This document shows, one piece after another, positions 15,877 to 25,941 of a stretch of DNA of 64,000 nt. The notes beneath the pieces are model-generated. The model saw only the letters and a list, made by a program, of their open reading frames with translations. It did not search any database and was not told where the DNA came from. Origin of the DNA: Pseudomonas veronii (GTDB lineage Bacteria > Pseudomonadota > Gammaproteobacteria > Pseudomonadales > Pseudomonadaceae); assembly GCF_001439695.1 (NCBI RefSeq), contig NZ_JYLL01000001.1, forward strand, positions 186,001 through 250,000. The letters are read 5' to 3'. Position numbers and translations under genes: made by a program. How positions within the stretch are numbered: the stretch's first letter is position 1; each line of letters starts with the position of its first letter.

Positions 15877-17634
15877 GTGGCATTGACGATTCTTGGCCTG
15901 TCCGGCGCCCTTAGCCATGATCCTTCCGCAGCCCTGTATATCGACGGCAAGCTGATCGCGGCCGCCGAAGAAGAACGCTTCGTGCGCGACAAGCATGCAA
16001 AGCACCGCATGCCCTACGAATCGGCGAAATTCTGCCTGGAACAGGCCGGCATCAAGCCCTCCGACGTTGATGTGGTCGCGATCCCGTTCGCCCCGATCAG
16101 CCTGTTCGGCGAAGCGCGCTGGCACTATGCCAAGCGTTACTGGTACGCCCCGGACCGCGCTCTCGATGCGATCCTGATGGGCAACCGGCGCTACAAGCGC
16201 TACCGCAACAAGATCGTCTGGTGCCTGGAACAGCTGGGCTTCGATCCGAAGAAAATCAAGATCGAGCCGGTTGAACACCACTTGGCCCACGCCTCCAGTG
16301 CCTACCACTGCTCCGGCTTCAAGGAGAAAACCGCGATCCTGGGGATCGACGGCAAGGGTGAGTACGCCACCACGTTCTTCGGCTACGGCGAAAACGGCAA
16401 GATCCACAAGATCAAGGAATTCTACGATCCGGACTCCCTCGGCGGCCTGTACGGCGCGGTCACCGAGTTTCTCGGTTTCGAGATGCTCGACGGCGAGTTC
16501 AAGGTCATGGGCATGGCGCCTTATGGCGATGCCAGCAAGTACGATTTCTCGCGCCTGGCCTCCTTTGAAAACGGCGAGCTGGTGATCAACACCGACTACG
16601 CCAACGTCATCGGCCTGCGTCGTTATAAAGAGAAGGGCAAGGGTTTCTACTTCTCGCCCAAACTGATCGAGTGGCTGGGGCCCAAGCGCGAAGGCGACAT
16701 CGCCGACGAGCCGTACATCCACTACGCGGCCAGCATGCAGGCGCTGTTCGAGAAGCTGTCCCTGCAGATGATCGACTACTACCTGGGCGACATCCTCAAG
16801 GAAACCGGCAAGCTGGCCTTCGCCGGCGGCTGTGCGCTGAACGTCAAGCTGAACCAGAAGATCATTGCCCGTGACGACGTGAAAGAGCTGTTCGTGCAAC
16901 CGGCGTCCGGCGATGCCGGCACCGCCGTGGGCGCCGCCGCTTACGTGTCCAACGCCCGTGGTGTGCCGGTGGAGAAGATGGAACACGTCTACCTCGGCCC
17001 GTCCTACAGCAACGAAGACGTGATCGCCGCTTGCGCCAAGCACCCGAGCAAGCCGGACTGGCGCAAGATCGACAGCATGCCTAAACGCATCGCCAAGATC
17101 ATGGTCGACGGCAACCCGGTGGCCTGGTTCCAGGGGCGCATGGAGTTTGGCCCGCGTGCCTTGGGCGGTCGTTCGATCATTGGCTGCCCGAGCGCTACCG
17201 GCGTGGCGGACCGCATCAACCATCAGATCAAGTTCCGCGAGCGCTGGAGGCCTTTCTGCCCGTCGATGCTCGACACCGTGGCCCCGCTGATGATCAAGGT
17301 CGATCACCCGGCGCCGTTCATGACCTTCACCTTTGAAGTGTCGGAAGAGTGGAAAATCCGCGTGCCGGAAGTGGTTCATGAGGATGGCACGTCCCGCGCC
17401 CAGGTGCTCAAGCGCGAATACAACCCGCGCTACTACGACATGATGAAAGAGCTCGAAGTGCTGACCGGCAACGGCGTGTCCCTGAACACTTCGCTCAACC
17501 GTCGTGGCGAAGCGATGATCTGCTCGCCGACCGATGCGCTGAACATGTTCTTCGGTTCCGACCTGCAGTACCTGATCATGGAAGACATCCTGGTGGTCAA
17601 GGACGGCGTGGACCCTTATGACGCTGTGGTTTAA
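15877..17634 (+). CDS. O-carbamoyltransferase of the LPS core (NodU/CmcH family)
   Basis: 585-residue enzyme of the NodU/CmcH family, which uses carbamoyl phosphate and ATP to put a carbamoyl group on a hydroxyl. In the P. aeruginosa core, heptose II carries a carbamoyl group and PA5005 is the syntenic gene. The N-terminal Kae1-like domain holds the metal-binding [10 protein letters not shown] near residue 134. The C-terminal domain holds [16 protein letters not shown] near 419. The start is GTG with AGAGG about 11 bases upstream, giving [19 protein letters not shown]. The next gene begins immediately after its stop. Confidence 0.9.
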   Translation: MALTILGLSGALSHDPSAALYIDGKLIAAAEEERFVRDKHAKHRMPYESAKFCLEQAGIKPSDVDVVAIPFAPISLFGEARWHYAKRYWYAPDRALDAILMGNRRYKRYRNKIVWCLEQLGFDPKKIKIEPVEHHLAHASSAYHCSGFKEKTAILGIDGKGEYATTFFGYGENGKIHKIKEFYDPDSLGGLYGAVTEFLGFEMLDGEFKVMGMAPYGDASKYDFSRLASFENGELVINTDYANVIGLRRYKEKGKGFYFSPKLIEWLGPKREGDIADEPYIHYAASMQALFEKLSLQMIDYYLGDILKETGKLAFAGGCALNVKLNQKIIARDDVKELFVQPASGDAGTAVGAAAYVSNARGVPVEKMEHVYLGPSYSNEDVIAACAKHPSKPDWRKIDSMPKRIAKIMVDGNPVAWFQGRMEFGPRALGGRSIIGCPSATGVADRINHQIKFRERWRPFCPSMLDTVAPLMIKVDHPAPFMTFTFEVSEEWKIRVPEVVHEDGTSRAQVLKREYNPRYYDMMKELEVLTGNGVSLNTSLNRRGEAMICSPTDALNMFFGSDLQYLIMEDILVVKDGVDPYDAVV

Positions 17635-18531
17635 ATGCTGAATCGCTTCCAGGGTTGGCGTGAACGCGGCTGGGTACCTGTCGAGGCCGAGATCTACGCC
17701 CAGGCCTGGCAGCGGTTTGGCGGCAGCGTGGCGACGCATCCGCTGATCGTCGAACGGTTGGCGGACCTGGCGCAGATTCCGGTGCGCTACCTGGGCTGGG
17801 AGCAGGACGGCGAACTCAAGGGCGCGATTGCCACTTGGGGGCGCGACCTGGCCTTGTCCAAGGACGTGCTCAAGCGGCGCGGCAAGAAAGGCGTGTTCGA
17901 TCTGGGCAATGCCGAAATCATCCTGCCGATCGCCGCCGACGCGCAGTTGCCGGTACGCCACCGTGGGCGCTACCTGTCGGCGTTGAACGAGGGGCGCGTC
18001 AGCACCCTCAAGCCCCAGGCCGAGCAGTTGGCCATGGCGCGCACCCCGGAAGACCTGTCGAAGAAGTTTCGCTACAACCAGCGCCGCGAATTGCGGTTGC
18101 TCGAAGAAGCCGGCGGCGTGGTGCGGGCGGTGAGTGAGTTTTCCAGCGGCGAGCTGGCGGCGATCTACTGCGACCTGTTCCAGCGCCGCTGGGGCTTCCC
18201 GGCCACCGGCGCCGAGCATCTGGCGCAGGTGCTGGGCTTGCTCAAGGAGTTCCTGGTGGGCTCGGTACTGTTTCTCAACGATGCGCCGATTGCCGTGCAA
18301 CTGGTGTATCGCGTCGAGGCGCCCGAGTGGGTCAGCATCGAATACGTCAACGGCGGTGTCGACCCCCAGACTCGTGAATTCAGCCCCGGCAGCGTGTTGA
18401 GTTTCCTCAATACGCAAAGCGCCTGGGAACAGGCGCGGGCCGTGGATAAACCGCTGCGCTTTTCCTTCGGGCGCGCCGACCGTGAATACAAGGAGCGCTG
18501 GTGCAACCCGGTGCCGGTGTTCAGCCTATGA
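17635..18531 (+). CDS. mig-14: Mig-14 family protein (GNAT-like, antimicrobial peptide resistance)
   Basis: 298 residues, matching the Mig-14 family, membrane-associated proteins linked to resistance to cationic antimicrobial peptides in Salmonella and P. aeruginosa. The C-terminal half has a GNAT/FemAB-like look: KKFRYNQRRELRLLEEAGG, then SIEYVNGGVDPQTREFSPGS and a final FSFGRADREYKERW. The ATG begins at the base after the carbamoyltransferase stop, so there is no room for the glycosyltransferase gene wapH found between these two genes in PAO1. The stop overlaps dnpA (ATGA). Confidence 0.88.
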   Translation: MLNRFQGWRERGWVPVEAEIYAQAWQRFGGSVATHPLIVERLADLAQIPVRYLGWEQDGELKGAIATWGRDLALSKDVLKRRGKKGVFDLGNAEIILPIAADAQLPVRHRGRYLSALNEGRVSTLKPQAEQLAMARTPEDLSKKFRYNQRRELRLLEEAGGVVRAVSEFSSGELAAIYCDLFQRRWGFPATGAEHLAQVLGLLKEFLVGSVLFLNDAPIAVQLVYRVEAPEWVSIEYVNGGVDPQTREFSPGSVLSFLNTQSAWEQARAVDKPLRFSFGRADREYKERWCNPVPVFSL

Positions 18532-19934
18532 GCCGCAAGCAGCAACTGCTCAAGCGTCATCGGCGCACCAAGCGCATCGCGCTGCTGATTGGCTTGCTGG
18601 TGCTGATCGCGGCCGGTGTGCTCGTGGCCTGGTGGCTGCCGTTGATTCTGGCGGTGGTGCTGTGGGCGGGCCATGAAGCCTGGTTTGCCGATCATCTGTT
18701 CTATTCGCCCAACGAGGATTATGCCTACGCATTCCCTCACGGCAGTGAAGTGCCAGGCCTGCGCCTGGACGCGGGGCGGCTGCTGCTGGACGCGCCGCTG
18801 GCGGCGGACGACACCCTGATCGTCGGTATCGAGCTGCGCAGCTCGTGGCTCGGGCGTTTCATCGACCCGGCGGTGGAACTGCTGGGCCTGCAAACGCCGG
18901 ACCGGCAGGTGTTCGAGCGCGGTGTCGGCGGGCGCCGTTACCTCAACCTGACCGGCGCCGCCGAGGCATTGGCCGCCGGCAAACTGCGGGTGCGCGGGCG
19001 TTTTTGCCGGATCAACGGCCAGCCGACGCTGTGGCGTTTCCGTCAGCCGGATTATCGCCAGCAACGTGTGATGGTGATTGCGCCCCATGCCGACGACGCC
19101 GAACTGGCGGCCTTCAGCCTGTACAGCCAGGCGGCCGAAAGTTGGATCGTCACGTTGACCGCCGGTGAAATCGAAGCCGAGCATTATCAACAGATGGGCC
19201 TGCCCAAGGCGCAAGCGGCGCAACTCAAAGGGCGCCTGCGGGCCTGGGACAGCATTGCCGTGCCGCGCTGGGCCGGCGTTCCCGAAGCGCAGTGCGTGCA
19301 ATTGGGCTACTTCTGCATGCAGTTGGCGGCCATGCAGGCCGCGCCGGACCAGGCTCAAGCCTCCCGCGAGGCGCAATTGAGCGATACGCGGCTGTTTCGT
19401 CAGTTCAATGCCTTTGCGCTGCCCGGCGACGTGGACGGCGCGCCGACCTGGCACAACCTGATCGCCGACCTGCGCGCGCTGCTGCTCAAGGCGCGGCCGC
19501 AGGTGATCGTGCTGCCGACGCCGTTGCTCGACCCGCACGCCGACCATATCTGCGCGCACGCGGCGATACTGGAAGCCCTGGAGGGCCTGGCGTGGCAGCC
19601 CGACACATTGCTCGGTTACGCCAATCACTTGCATGATAACGACCGCTGGCCCATGGGCGACTCGGGCGCCGGCGTGGCCCTGCCGCCGCGTTTCGACACC
19701 GCGGACGAACTGGTCCCCTGCAGTTTCACGCTTGCCTTGAGCCAGCAGCAGGACAAGGCCATGGCCCTGGGCATGATGCACGACCTGCAACCGCGCGCGC
19801 CGCTCAAGCGCCGTGTGCGTCGCTGGTTGCAACAGGTGCTGGCCGGGCGTAGCCCATCGCCATACGGAGAGAACGAATTCTTCCGCAAGGCTGTGCGTCG
19901 GCATGAATTGCTGTGGGTCCTGAAACAGGACTGA
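18528..19934 (+). CDS. dnpA: PIG-L superfamily de-N-acetylase (DnpA-like)
   Basis: 468 residues with an N-terminal membrane anchor (hydrophobic segment about residues 17-46 after a basic start RKQQLLKRHRRTKR). The PIG-L zinc motif APHADDAELAAF lies near residue 185 and a second metal-ligand region HADHICAHAA near 339. In P. aeruginosa DnpA affects fluoroquinolone tolerance and sits in the LPS cluster; a role in deacetylating an LPS-core amino sugar is plausible but unproven. The start ATG overlaps the mig-14 stop. The frame extends nine codons upstream, but that would run into mig-14. Confidence 0.87.
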   Translation: MSRKQQLLKRHRRTKRIALLIGLLVLIAAGVLVAWWLPLILAVVLWAGHEAWFADHLFYSPNEDYAYAFPHGSEVPGLRLDAGRLLLDAPLAADDTLIVGIELRSSWLGRFIDPAVELLGLQTPDRQVFERGVGGRRYLNLTGAAEALAAGKLRVRGRFCRINGQPTLWRFRQPDYRQQRVMVIAPHADDAELAAFSLYSQAAESWIVTLTAGEIEAEHYQQMGLPKAQAAQLKGRLRAWDSIAVPRWAGVPEAQCVQLGYFCMQLAAMQAAPDQAQASREAQLSDTRLFRQFNAFALPGDVDGAPTWHNLIADLRALLLKARPQVIVLPTPLLDPHADHICAHAAILEALEGLAWQPDTLLGYANHLHDNDRWPMGDSGAGVALPPRFDTADELVPCSFTLALSQQQDKAMALGMMHDLQPRAPLKRRVRRWLQQVLAGRSPSPYGENEFFRKAVRRHELLWVLKQD

Positions 19935-20021
19935 GACCTTATTTACGGCAGACCGCATCCGTTTGCCGCACCATTTTTTGCCGGGCTGCGCGCCCGCAGC
20001 CAGATCGCTGCATGGAGAGTT

Positions 20022-21170
20022 ATGAAGCCTCGTTTCAAGGTTTTGCAGTTACAGCCGGACTACAACGTCAAGACCAATGACTTCGCCGACCTGGGTGAGC
20101 AGATCGTCAAATCGTTGCCGGTTGAACGCTTCGAGGTGACATCGGGGTATCTCAGTGGCCGCCCGTTACCGGGCCAGCCGCTGAGCGTGGCCGAGCACTC
20201 CCACTATTTCGAACTGCCGGAGAAGTCCCTCAAGGGCATCCGCTTTGGCGCCATGTGGCAGATCTACAAGTATTGCCGCGAGCAGAAGTTCGATGTGGTC
20301 ATCTGCAACCGCTTCAAGTCGGTGAACATGATGCTGTCCCTCAACCGCTGGTTGAAGATCCCGCTGTGCATCGGCATCTCCCATGGTTTCGGCGAGTACG
20401 CCCGTGGCTACCGCCGGCGTCAGACCCAGCGCTGGGTGAGCCCGGCGTGGCGCTTCGTCGGCGTGTCGGAGGCGGTGCAGGAGTACCTGGTGGCGCTCAA
20501 TTGCGGGTTCACCCGTGAAAACACCACCTATGTCACCAACGCCATCGACATCCCGCAGGCAGAAGCCTTGCAGTTGCCGCGCGATGAAGCACGCAAAGCC
20601 CTGGGCTTGCCGCTGGACGCGCGGATGATCGGCGCCCTGGGCCGCCTGGTGCCGATCAAGGGCCACACGCATCTGCTGCAGGCGTTTGCCACGCTCAAGG
20701 ACAAATACCCGCAGGCACAGGTGGGGATCATCGGTTCCGGCCGCGCCGAAGCCGACCTGCGTGCCGACATCGAGCGCCTCGGCCTGACCGGTCGCGCGCA
20801 CCTGTTGGGGTTCCGTGAAGACGGCATGAAGTACGTGCGCGGTTTCGATATCTGGACCATGCCGTCGCTGTTCGAAGGCCTGGGCCTGGCGCTGCTGGAA
20901 GGCATGAGCGGGCATTTGCCGGTGATCGCCTCCAACGGCCCGGCGATGCTGCCGCTGGTGCAGGGCGCGGGCGGGCTGTCTCACGATCCGGGCAACGTCG
21001 AGCAACTGGCCGCGGCGCTGGATACCTACCTGGCACTGAGCGATGAGCAATTGCGTGCCAAAGGGGAGGAGGTGTTCCGTTACCTGGTAGCCAACCACAC
21101 CCTGGACGAGTTCAAGCACAAGTACCTGACCCTGATTGAAACCGGTTTGCGTGAAGTAGGTAGAGCATGA
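20022..21170 (+). CDS. ssg: GT4 glycosyltransferase of the outer core (Ssg-like)
   Basis: 382 residues, family GT4, with the C-terminal motif LFEGLGLALLEGMSGHLPV near residue 282 carrying the E-x7-E type pair. By position, directly after dnpA and before the GT2 gene, it corresponds to PA5001 (ssg), a cell-surface sugar biosynthesis gene needed for normal O-antigen and phage/solvent phenotypes. WapH is also GT4, so the assignment rests on gene order. The Shine-Dalgarno is GGAGAG before the ATG. The last four bases overlap the next gene (ATGA). Confidence 0.75.
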   Translation: MKPRFKVLQLQPDYNVKTNDFADLGEQIVKSLPVERFEVTSGYLSGRPLPGQPLSVAEHSHYFELPEKSLKGIRFGAMWQIYKYCREQKFDVVICNRFKSVNMMLSLNRWLKIPLCIGISHGFGEYARGYRRRQTQRWVSPAWRFVGVSEAVQEYLVALNCGFTRENTTYVTNAIDIPQAEALQLPRDEARKALGLPLDARMIGALGRLVPIKGHTHLLQAFATLKDKYPQAQVGIIGSGRAEADLRADIERLGLTGRAHLLGFREDGMKYVRGFDIWTMPSLFEGLGLALLEGMSGHLPVIASNGPAMLPLVQGAGGLSHDPGNVEQLAAALDTYLALSDEQLRAKGEEVFRYLVANHTLDEFKHKYLTLIETGLREVGRA

Positions 21171-22048
21171 ATCAGCCACAACCCCTGGTCTCGGTGATCA
21201 TCGCGTCCTACAACCATGGCCCGTACATCGAGCAGAGCATCCTCAGCGTGCTGGGGCAGACCTACGCGAACATCGAACTGTTGGTGGTCGACGATGGCTC
21301 CAAGGACGACAGCGTCGAGCGCATCCGGCGCTTGCAGGCCGAACACGGCTTTGATTTCCAGGTCCAGCAGAACCAGGGGCTGACCAATACGCTCAACGGC
21401 GCGATCGCCCGTGCCAAAGGCACGCTGATCGCGCCGTTCGGTTCCGACGACATCATGTTGCCCGAGCGCATTGCGGCCCAGGTCGCCTATATGGAAGGCA
21501 AGCCCAAGGTCGGCATCTGCGCGGGCAACATTGAGTTGATCGATGGCGATGGCCAGCCCTATCCCGACAAGAAGCAGCACCGGGACCTGCCGTTTCGCAG
21601 CCTGGACTTCGATGACCTGTTCCTGGGCCGCAAGCCGTTCCCACCAGCACCGACCCTGTTGATCCGCCGCGAAGCGCTGGAGCAGGTGGGGGGCTTCGAT
21701 CCGCTGATTCCGCTGGAAGACTTGCTGATCGAATTGAAGATCACCCACGCCGGCTACACCATCGACGTGTTGAACATGGTCATGGCGCGCTATCGCCAGC
21801 ACGCCACCAACACGTACAAGAACCATCGCTACATGATTCAGAACATCCTCAAGACTTATGGATTGTTCAGCGAACACCCGTCGTATGACGCGGTGCGCTA
21901 CAACTTCCTCAACTCGATGTTCCTCAAGACCGCCGACCGTGACCGGCCGTTGGCGCGGGAGATCCTCAAGCAGATCCCGTTGAAGTTCTGGGGGCGCAAG
22001 ACCCTGCGCGGGCTGGTGCGGTTGTACCTGGCGCCCCTCAGAAGCTGA
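21167..22048 (+). CDS. wapR: GT2 glycosyltransferase of the outer core (WapR-like)
   Basis: 293 residues, GT-A fold family GT2. SVIIASYNHGPYIEQSILSV opens the protein, VVDDGSKDDS near residue 42 binds the nucleotide, and the GSDDIML motif lies near 92. In PAO1 the syntenic gene is wapR, an alpha-1,3-rhamnosyltransferase that makes the core glycoform receiving O antigen. The donor sugar here is inferred from position only. It overlaps ssg by four bases, and a strong bidirectional terminator follows, shared with the ligase gene facing it. Confidence 0.75.
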   Translation: MNQPQPLVSVIIASYNHGPYIEQSILSVLGQTYANIELLVVDDGSKDDSVERIRRLQAEHGFDFQVQQNQGLTNTLNGAIARAKGTLIAPFGSDDIMLPERIAAQVAYMEGKPKVGICAGNIELIDGDGQPYPDKKQHRDLPFRSLDFDDLFLGRKPFPPAPTLLIRREALEQVGGFDPLIPLEDLLIELKITHAGYTIDVLNMVMARYRQHATNTYKNHRYMIQNILKTYGLFSEHPSYDAVRYNFLNSMFLKTADRDRPLAREILKQIPLKFWGRKTLRGLVRLYLAPLRS

Positions 22049-22064
22049 GGCGGCGGTGGCAGTG

Positions 22065-22101
22065 AAAAAGGCGACTATCAGCAGTGATAGTCGCCTTTTT
22101 T
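22065..22101. terminator. Bidirectional terminator between wapR-like and waaL-like genes
   Basis: Perfect 16-bp inverted repeat: A5-GGCGACTATCA (22065-22080), loop GCAG, then TGATAGTCGCC-T6. The A-run and T-run on each side make it an intrinsic terminator for both strands, fitting the convergent genes. Confidence 0.93.
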
Positions 22102-22102
22102 A

Positions 22103-23971
22103 TCAGGCGGCCGGGCTAGCCAGGCCCTGGACCTGCTCGCGGATTTTTGCCGTGGCTTTTGGGCTGGCGATGCTGGCGTAACCCTTGGCCAGTTGCTCGA
22201 AGTGCGCTTCGAACAGCCAGTTGCGGTCCTGCGGGTAACGTTGCATATGGCGCAGGTTGCGTTGGCGCAAGGCATTGCGCAGGGCCGACGGGAAGATGCG
22301 CAGGTCGGCGATATCGATCAGCGCGAACTCGCCGTCATCCATCAGCAGCACGTTGCCCAGGTGCAGCGAGCGGAAGTACACACCACGCTCATGCAATTGG
22401 GCCATGAATCGACCGAAGCGCTCGATCAGCGATTCGCGCAGGCTACTGTCCAGGCTTTGCAGGGCCTGGCGCAGGGTCAGGCCGGGCAGTGGCGAGTAGG
22501 TGACGGCACTGCTGGCGTCGCGCAGGCTGTACACGCCGAGGATCTGCGGGGTGGGAATGCCCAGGCTGCGTAATTGTTCGGCGTTGTTGGCAAACCGCTC
22601 GGAATAAGGGTTGAAGCTGCCCGAGGTGTACCAGCGGCGTGCGCGGAAGACCTTGAGGAAACTGCCGTCTTCCAGGCGCAGGACTTTCGGGCCCAGGCCG
22701 TCGGCTTCAATCACATGGGCGTCGTGGCACAGTTGATCGAAGGCCTCGGCCTTGAGGGTTTGCACCGGCATGCGCAGCAGGCTGTGGCGGCGCTGGGCGA
22801 TGCTCAGGCCGGCGATGATCGCCAAAGGAATCCACAGCAGGAACCAGTGTTCCTTGGGCCGCGACAGGATGCCGCCGCCCTCGGTCAGGCCGGCGCCGAT
22901 GCCGTAGGCCAGCAGGGAGGACGCAAGGATGAACAGCGGTTGCGCCCGCTCTTTGAGGCTTTTGTACAGGCCCCAGCCGAGCATGAAGATCCACGGGATA
23001 AAGCCGATGATGCCGACGTAATACAGGACGCCCAGGGCAAAGCTGTGGGGTTCGCGCAGTTGGTAGCCGTCGATCTGAGCCAGGGTCAGGTACAGCTCGG
23101 AGTCGTAGCTGTGGCCGATCCACGGATGGTCGGCGATGCGCTGCAGCGTCATGCTCCACAGTTCGAGGCGGAACGAGCTGCCACGGTTGGTGATCAGTTC
23201 AGGGTAGAACAGCAAGAGCGCGGCGGCGCCCAGGACCAGGCCCGTGATCATCAAGACCGAGCGGCGGTTGCGGCTGACAAAACTCATCCACAGGATGGCC
23301 AGGGTCAGTGCCACCAGCGGCGTGCGGGAACCGGTGGCCAGCACCGCGAGGGTCATGATTGCCAGGGCCGGTACGCTGAACCACAGCACCTGAAAGCGCT
23401 GGCTGGTCATGCAGACATACAACCAGTAGACGCTGAAAAAACCGAACACGTGGGAGCTGAGCAGCGGGTTGTCGAGGGCGCCGCGGCCGCCGATCATGCG
23501 TATTTCAAGGCCCGGCTCAAACCCCTTGGCGAAGGCCACCAGGTCACACAGGGTCGCCACCAGTGCGATCACTGCCGCACTGAAGAACACGGGCTTGAAC
23601 AGGTCGTTGCGGTAATGCAGCAACAGCCCGCAGCCGGCAAACAACATGAACGTGTGCAGCGGTCGCTTGAACAGGTCGGTGTCGGGATGAAACTCCGGGC
23701 TCCAGAACAGGCTGGTCAGGGCCCAGGCGGAGAAGACCAGGAATGCGATGGCCAGCGGCTCACGCAGCAACTCCATGAATTCCCTGGGGCGCAGGCACAA
23801 CAGCAACAAGGTCGGCGCGCTGAACAGGACGTAGTAGAACCTGTGCAGCACGTTGCGATTGGTGACGAAGAACAGCGAACTCAGCAGAAGCAACAAGCCA
23901 ATGGGCAAAATCCATAGGACCAGGAAGTCGAAGACGCGATTTGAGCCATAGGTAAGACGCTTGCACTGCAT
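22103..23971 (-). CDS. waaL: O-antigen ligase fused to a kinase-like domain
   Basis: 622 residues. The first about 405 residues form a multi-spanning membrane protein (roughly ten or more hydrophobic segments) with O-antigen-ligase/Wzy_C features: TGSRTPLVALTLA and, in the big periplasmic loop, DHPWIGHSYDSE...REPHSFALGV. The last about 200 residues are a kinase-like domain with FLKVFRARRW, YFRSLHLGNVLL near residue 533 and ALIDIADLRI near 551. The HRD aspartate is replaced by Ser (FRS), while the metal Asp is kept. In PAO1 the two parts appear as the separate neighbours waaL (PA4999) and PA4998. No clear Shine-Dalgarno is seen at the ATG. The gene is divergent from msbA. Confidence 0.85.
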   Translation of the reverse strand: MQCKRLTYGSNRVFDFLVLWILPIGLLLLLSSLFFVTNRNVLHRFYYVLFSAPTLLLLCLRPREFMELLREPLAIAFLVFSAWALTSLFWSPEFHPDTDLFKRPLHTFMLFAGCGLLLHYRNDLFKPVFFSAAVIALVATLCDLVAFAKGFEPGLEIRMIGGRGALDNPLLSSHVFGFFSVYWLYVCMTSQRFQVLWFSVPALAIMTLAVLATGSRTPLVALTLAILWMSFVSRNRRSVLMITGLVLGAAALLLFYPELITNRGSSFRLELWSMTLQRIADHPWIGHSYDSELYLTLAQIDGYQLREPHSFALGVLYYVGIIGFIPWIFMLGWGLYKSLKERAQPLFILASSLLAYGIGAGLTEGGGILSRPKEHWFLLWIPLAIIAGLSIAQRRHSLLRMPVQTLKAEAFDQLCHDAHVIEADGLGPKVLRLEDGSFLKVFRARRWYTSGSFNPYSERFANNAEQLRSLGIPTPQILGVYSLRDASSAVTYSPLPGLTLRQALQSLDSSLRESLIERFGRFMAQLHERGVYFRSLHLGNVLLMDDGEFALIDIADLRIFPSALRNALRQRNLRHMQRYPQDRNWLFEAHFEQLAKGYASIASPKATAKIREQVQGLASPAA

Positions 23972-24130
23972 ACGGTAAAAGCCATTTCAGAAATAGAAAG
24001 CCGACCATCTTAAAGTAGTGGCTATATAATGTCGCCGGTTGGATTTCGCCGGCCCGCGGGTCATGTGGGGTGCAAGTACAACAGAGAAGCTGTGCTAAAG
24101 TCAGCCTCCTTTTTTAAAACGCCGCGTGAT

Positions 24131-25936
24131 ATGACCGACTCCAGTCCGAGCGCAAGCCCTTCGAGCTTGAAAATATACTTCCGCCTGCTCAGTTACGTCA
24201 GGCCCTATGCGGGTTTGTTCGCGCTGAGTATTGTCGGATTTCTGATTTTCGCGTCGACCCAGCCGATGCTGGGGTACATCCTCAAGTACTTTGTCGACGG
24301 CCTTTCGAACCCGCAAGCCGTGTTGTTCCCCAGCGTGCCGTTCCTGCGCGACCTGCAATTGCTGCAGGCCGTGCCGCTGCTGATCATCCTGATCGCCGCC
24401 TGGCAGGGCCTGGGTTCGTTCCTCGGTAACTACCTGCTGGCCAAGGTTTCCCTGGGCCTGGTCCACGACCTGCGGGTGCAACTGTTCAACAACCTGCTGA
24501 CGCTGCCCAACCGCTACTTCGACAATCACAACTCCGGGCACCTGATTTCCCGCATCACCTTCAACGTGACCATGGTCACGGGGGCGGCGACCGATGCGAT
24601 CAAGGTGGTGATTCGCGAAGGCATGACCGTGATCTTCCTGTTCGCTTCGCTGCTGTTCATGAACTGGCGCCTGACGCTGGTGATGATCGCCATCCTGCCG
24701 TTGATTGCGGTGATGGTCAGCACGGCCAGCAAGAAATTCCGCAAACAGAGCAAGAAGATCCAGGTGGCCATGGGCGACGTGACCCACGTGGCGTCTGAAA
24801 CCATCCAGGGTTACCGCGTCGTGCGCAGCTTCGGCGGCGAGATCTACGAGGAAAAACGCTTCCTCAAGGCCAGCCAGAGCAACACCAACAAGCAACTGCG
24901 CATGACCCGCACCGGGGCGATCTACACCCCGGCGCTGCAACTGGTGATCTACACCGCCATGGCCGTGCTGATGTTCCTGGTGCTTTACCTGCGCGGCGAC
25001 GCATCGGCGGGCGACATGGTGGCCTACATCACTTTGGCCGGTCTGCTGCCTAAGCCGATCCGCCAGTTGTCGGAAGTCAGTTCGACCATCCAGAAGGGTG
25101 TGGCGGGCGCCGAGAGCATTTTCGAACAGCTGGACGAAGAGGCTGAAGTCGACAACGGCACGATCGAGCGCGACAAGGTCAGCGGCCATCTGGAGGTGCG
25201 TCACCTCAACTTCACCTATCCCGGCACCGAACGCCCTGTGCTCAAGGACATCAGCTTTACCGCCGAGCCTGGGCAGATGATCGCCCTGGTGGGGCGCTCG
25301 GGCAGCGGCAAGTCGACCCTGGCCAGCCTGATCCCGCGCTTCTACCACCATGCAAGCGGTGAAATCCTGCTCGATGGCGTCGAGATCGAAGACTACAAAC
25401 TGCTCAACCTGCGCAAGCACATCGCCCAGGTGACCCAGCACGTGACCCTGTTCAGCGACACGGTGACCAACAACATCGCCTACGGCGACCTGGCCGGCGC
25501 ACCACGGGCCGACGTCGAAGCCGCCGCGATGGATGCCAACGCCAAGGACTTCATTGACCAGTTGCCTAAAGGCTTCGACACCCAGGTCGGCGAAAACGGC
25601 GTGCTGCTGTCCGGCGGTCAACGCCAGCGCCTGGCAATTGCCCGCGCCCTGCTCAAGAATGCGCCGCTGCTGATTCTCGACGAGGCCACCTCGGCCCTCG
25701 ACACTGAGTCCGAGCGCCACATTCAGGCGGCGCTGGACAAGGTCATGCAAGGCCGCACGACCCTGGTGATCGCGCACCGCCTGTCCACCATCGAGAAGGC
25801 CGACCTGATCCTGGTGATGGACGACGGGCGTATTGTCGAGCGCGGCACCCACGGTCAATTGCTTGCACAGAACGGCTACTACGCCCGCCTGCATGCCATG
25901 GGCCTGGATGCCCCGGTGTCGGCGGATATCACCTGA
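24131..25936 (+). CDS. msbA: Lipid A export ABC transporter (ATP-binding/permease)
   Basis: 601 residues; flips lipid A-core across the inner membrane using ATP. The N-terminal half has six membrane segments. The nucleotide-binding domain has Walker A VGRSGSGKSTLA near residue 388, signature LSGGQRQRLAIARAL near 493 and Walker B LLILDEATSALD near 513. The frame is open 34 codons upstream, but MTDSSPSASPSSLKIYFRLL gives the family-typical length. It is divergent from waaL across 159 bases containing a perfect TATAAT (24025-24030), probably its promoter although the -35 is unclear. Confidence 0.95.
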   Translation: MTDSSPSASPSSLKIYFRLLSYVRPYAGLFALSIVGFLIFASTQPMLGYILKYFVDGLSNPQAVLFPSVPFLRDLQLLQAVPLLIILIAAWQGLGSFLGNYLLAKVSLGLVHDLRVQLFNNLLTLPNRYFDNHNSGHLISRITFNVTMVTGAATDAIKVVIREGMTVIFLFASLLFMNWRLTLVMIAILPLIAVMVSTASKKFRKQSKKIQVAMGDVTHVASETIQGYRVVRSFGGEIYEEKRFLKASQSNTNKQLRMTRTGAIYTPALQLVIYTAMAVLMFLVLYLRGDASAGDMVAYITLAGLLPKPIRQLSEVSSTIQKGVAGAESIFEQLDEEAEVDNGTIERDKVSGHLEVRHLNFTYPGTERPVLKDISFTAEPGQMIALVGRSGSGKSTLASLIPRFYHHASGEILLDGVEIEDYKLLNLRKHIAQVTQHVTLFSDTVTNNIAYGDLAGAPRADVEAAAMDANAKDFIDQLPKGFDTQVGENGVLLSGGQRQRLAIARALLKNAPLLILDEATSALDTESERHIQAALDKVMQGRTTLVIAHRLSTIEKADLILVMDDGRIVERGTHGQLLAQNGYYARLHAMGLDAPVSADIT

Positions 25937-25941
25937 TACCC

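Noticed and set aside
20022..21170. Naming this GT4 protein WapH.
   Set aside because: WapH lies between the carbamoyltransferase and mig-14 in PAO1; this gene follows dnpA, the place of ssg. Phylogeny could still overturn this.
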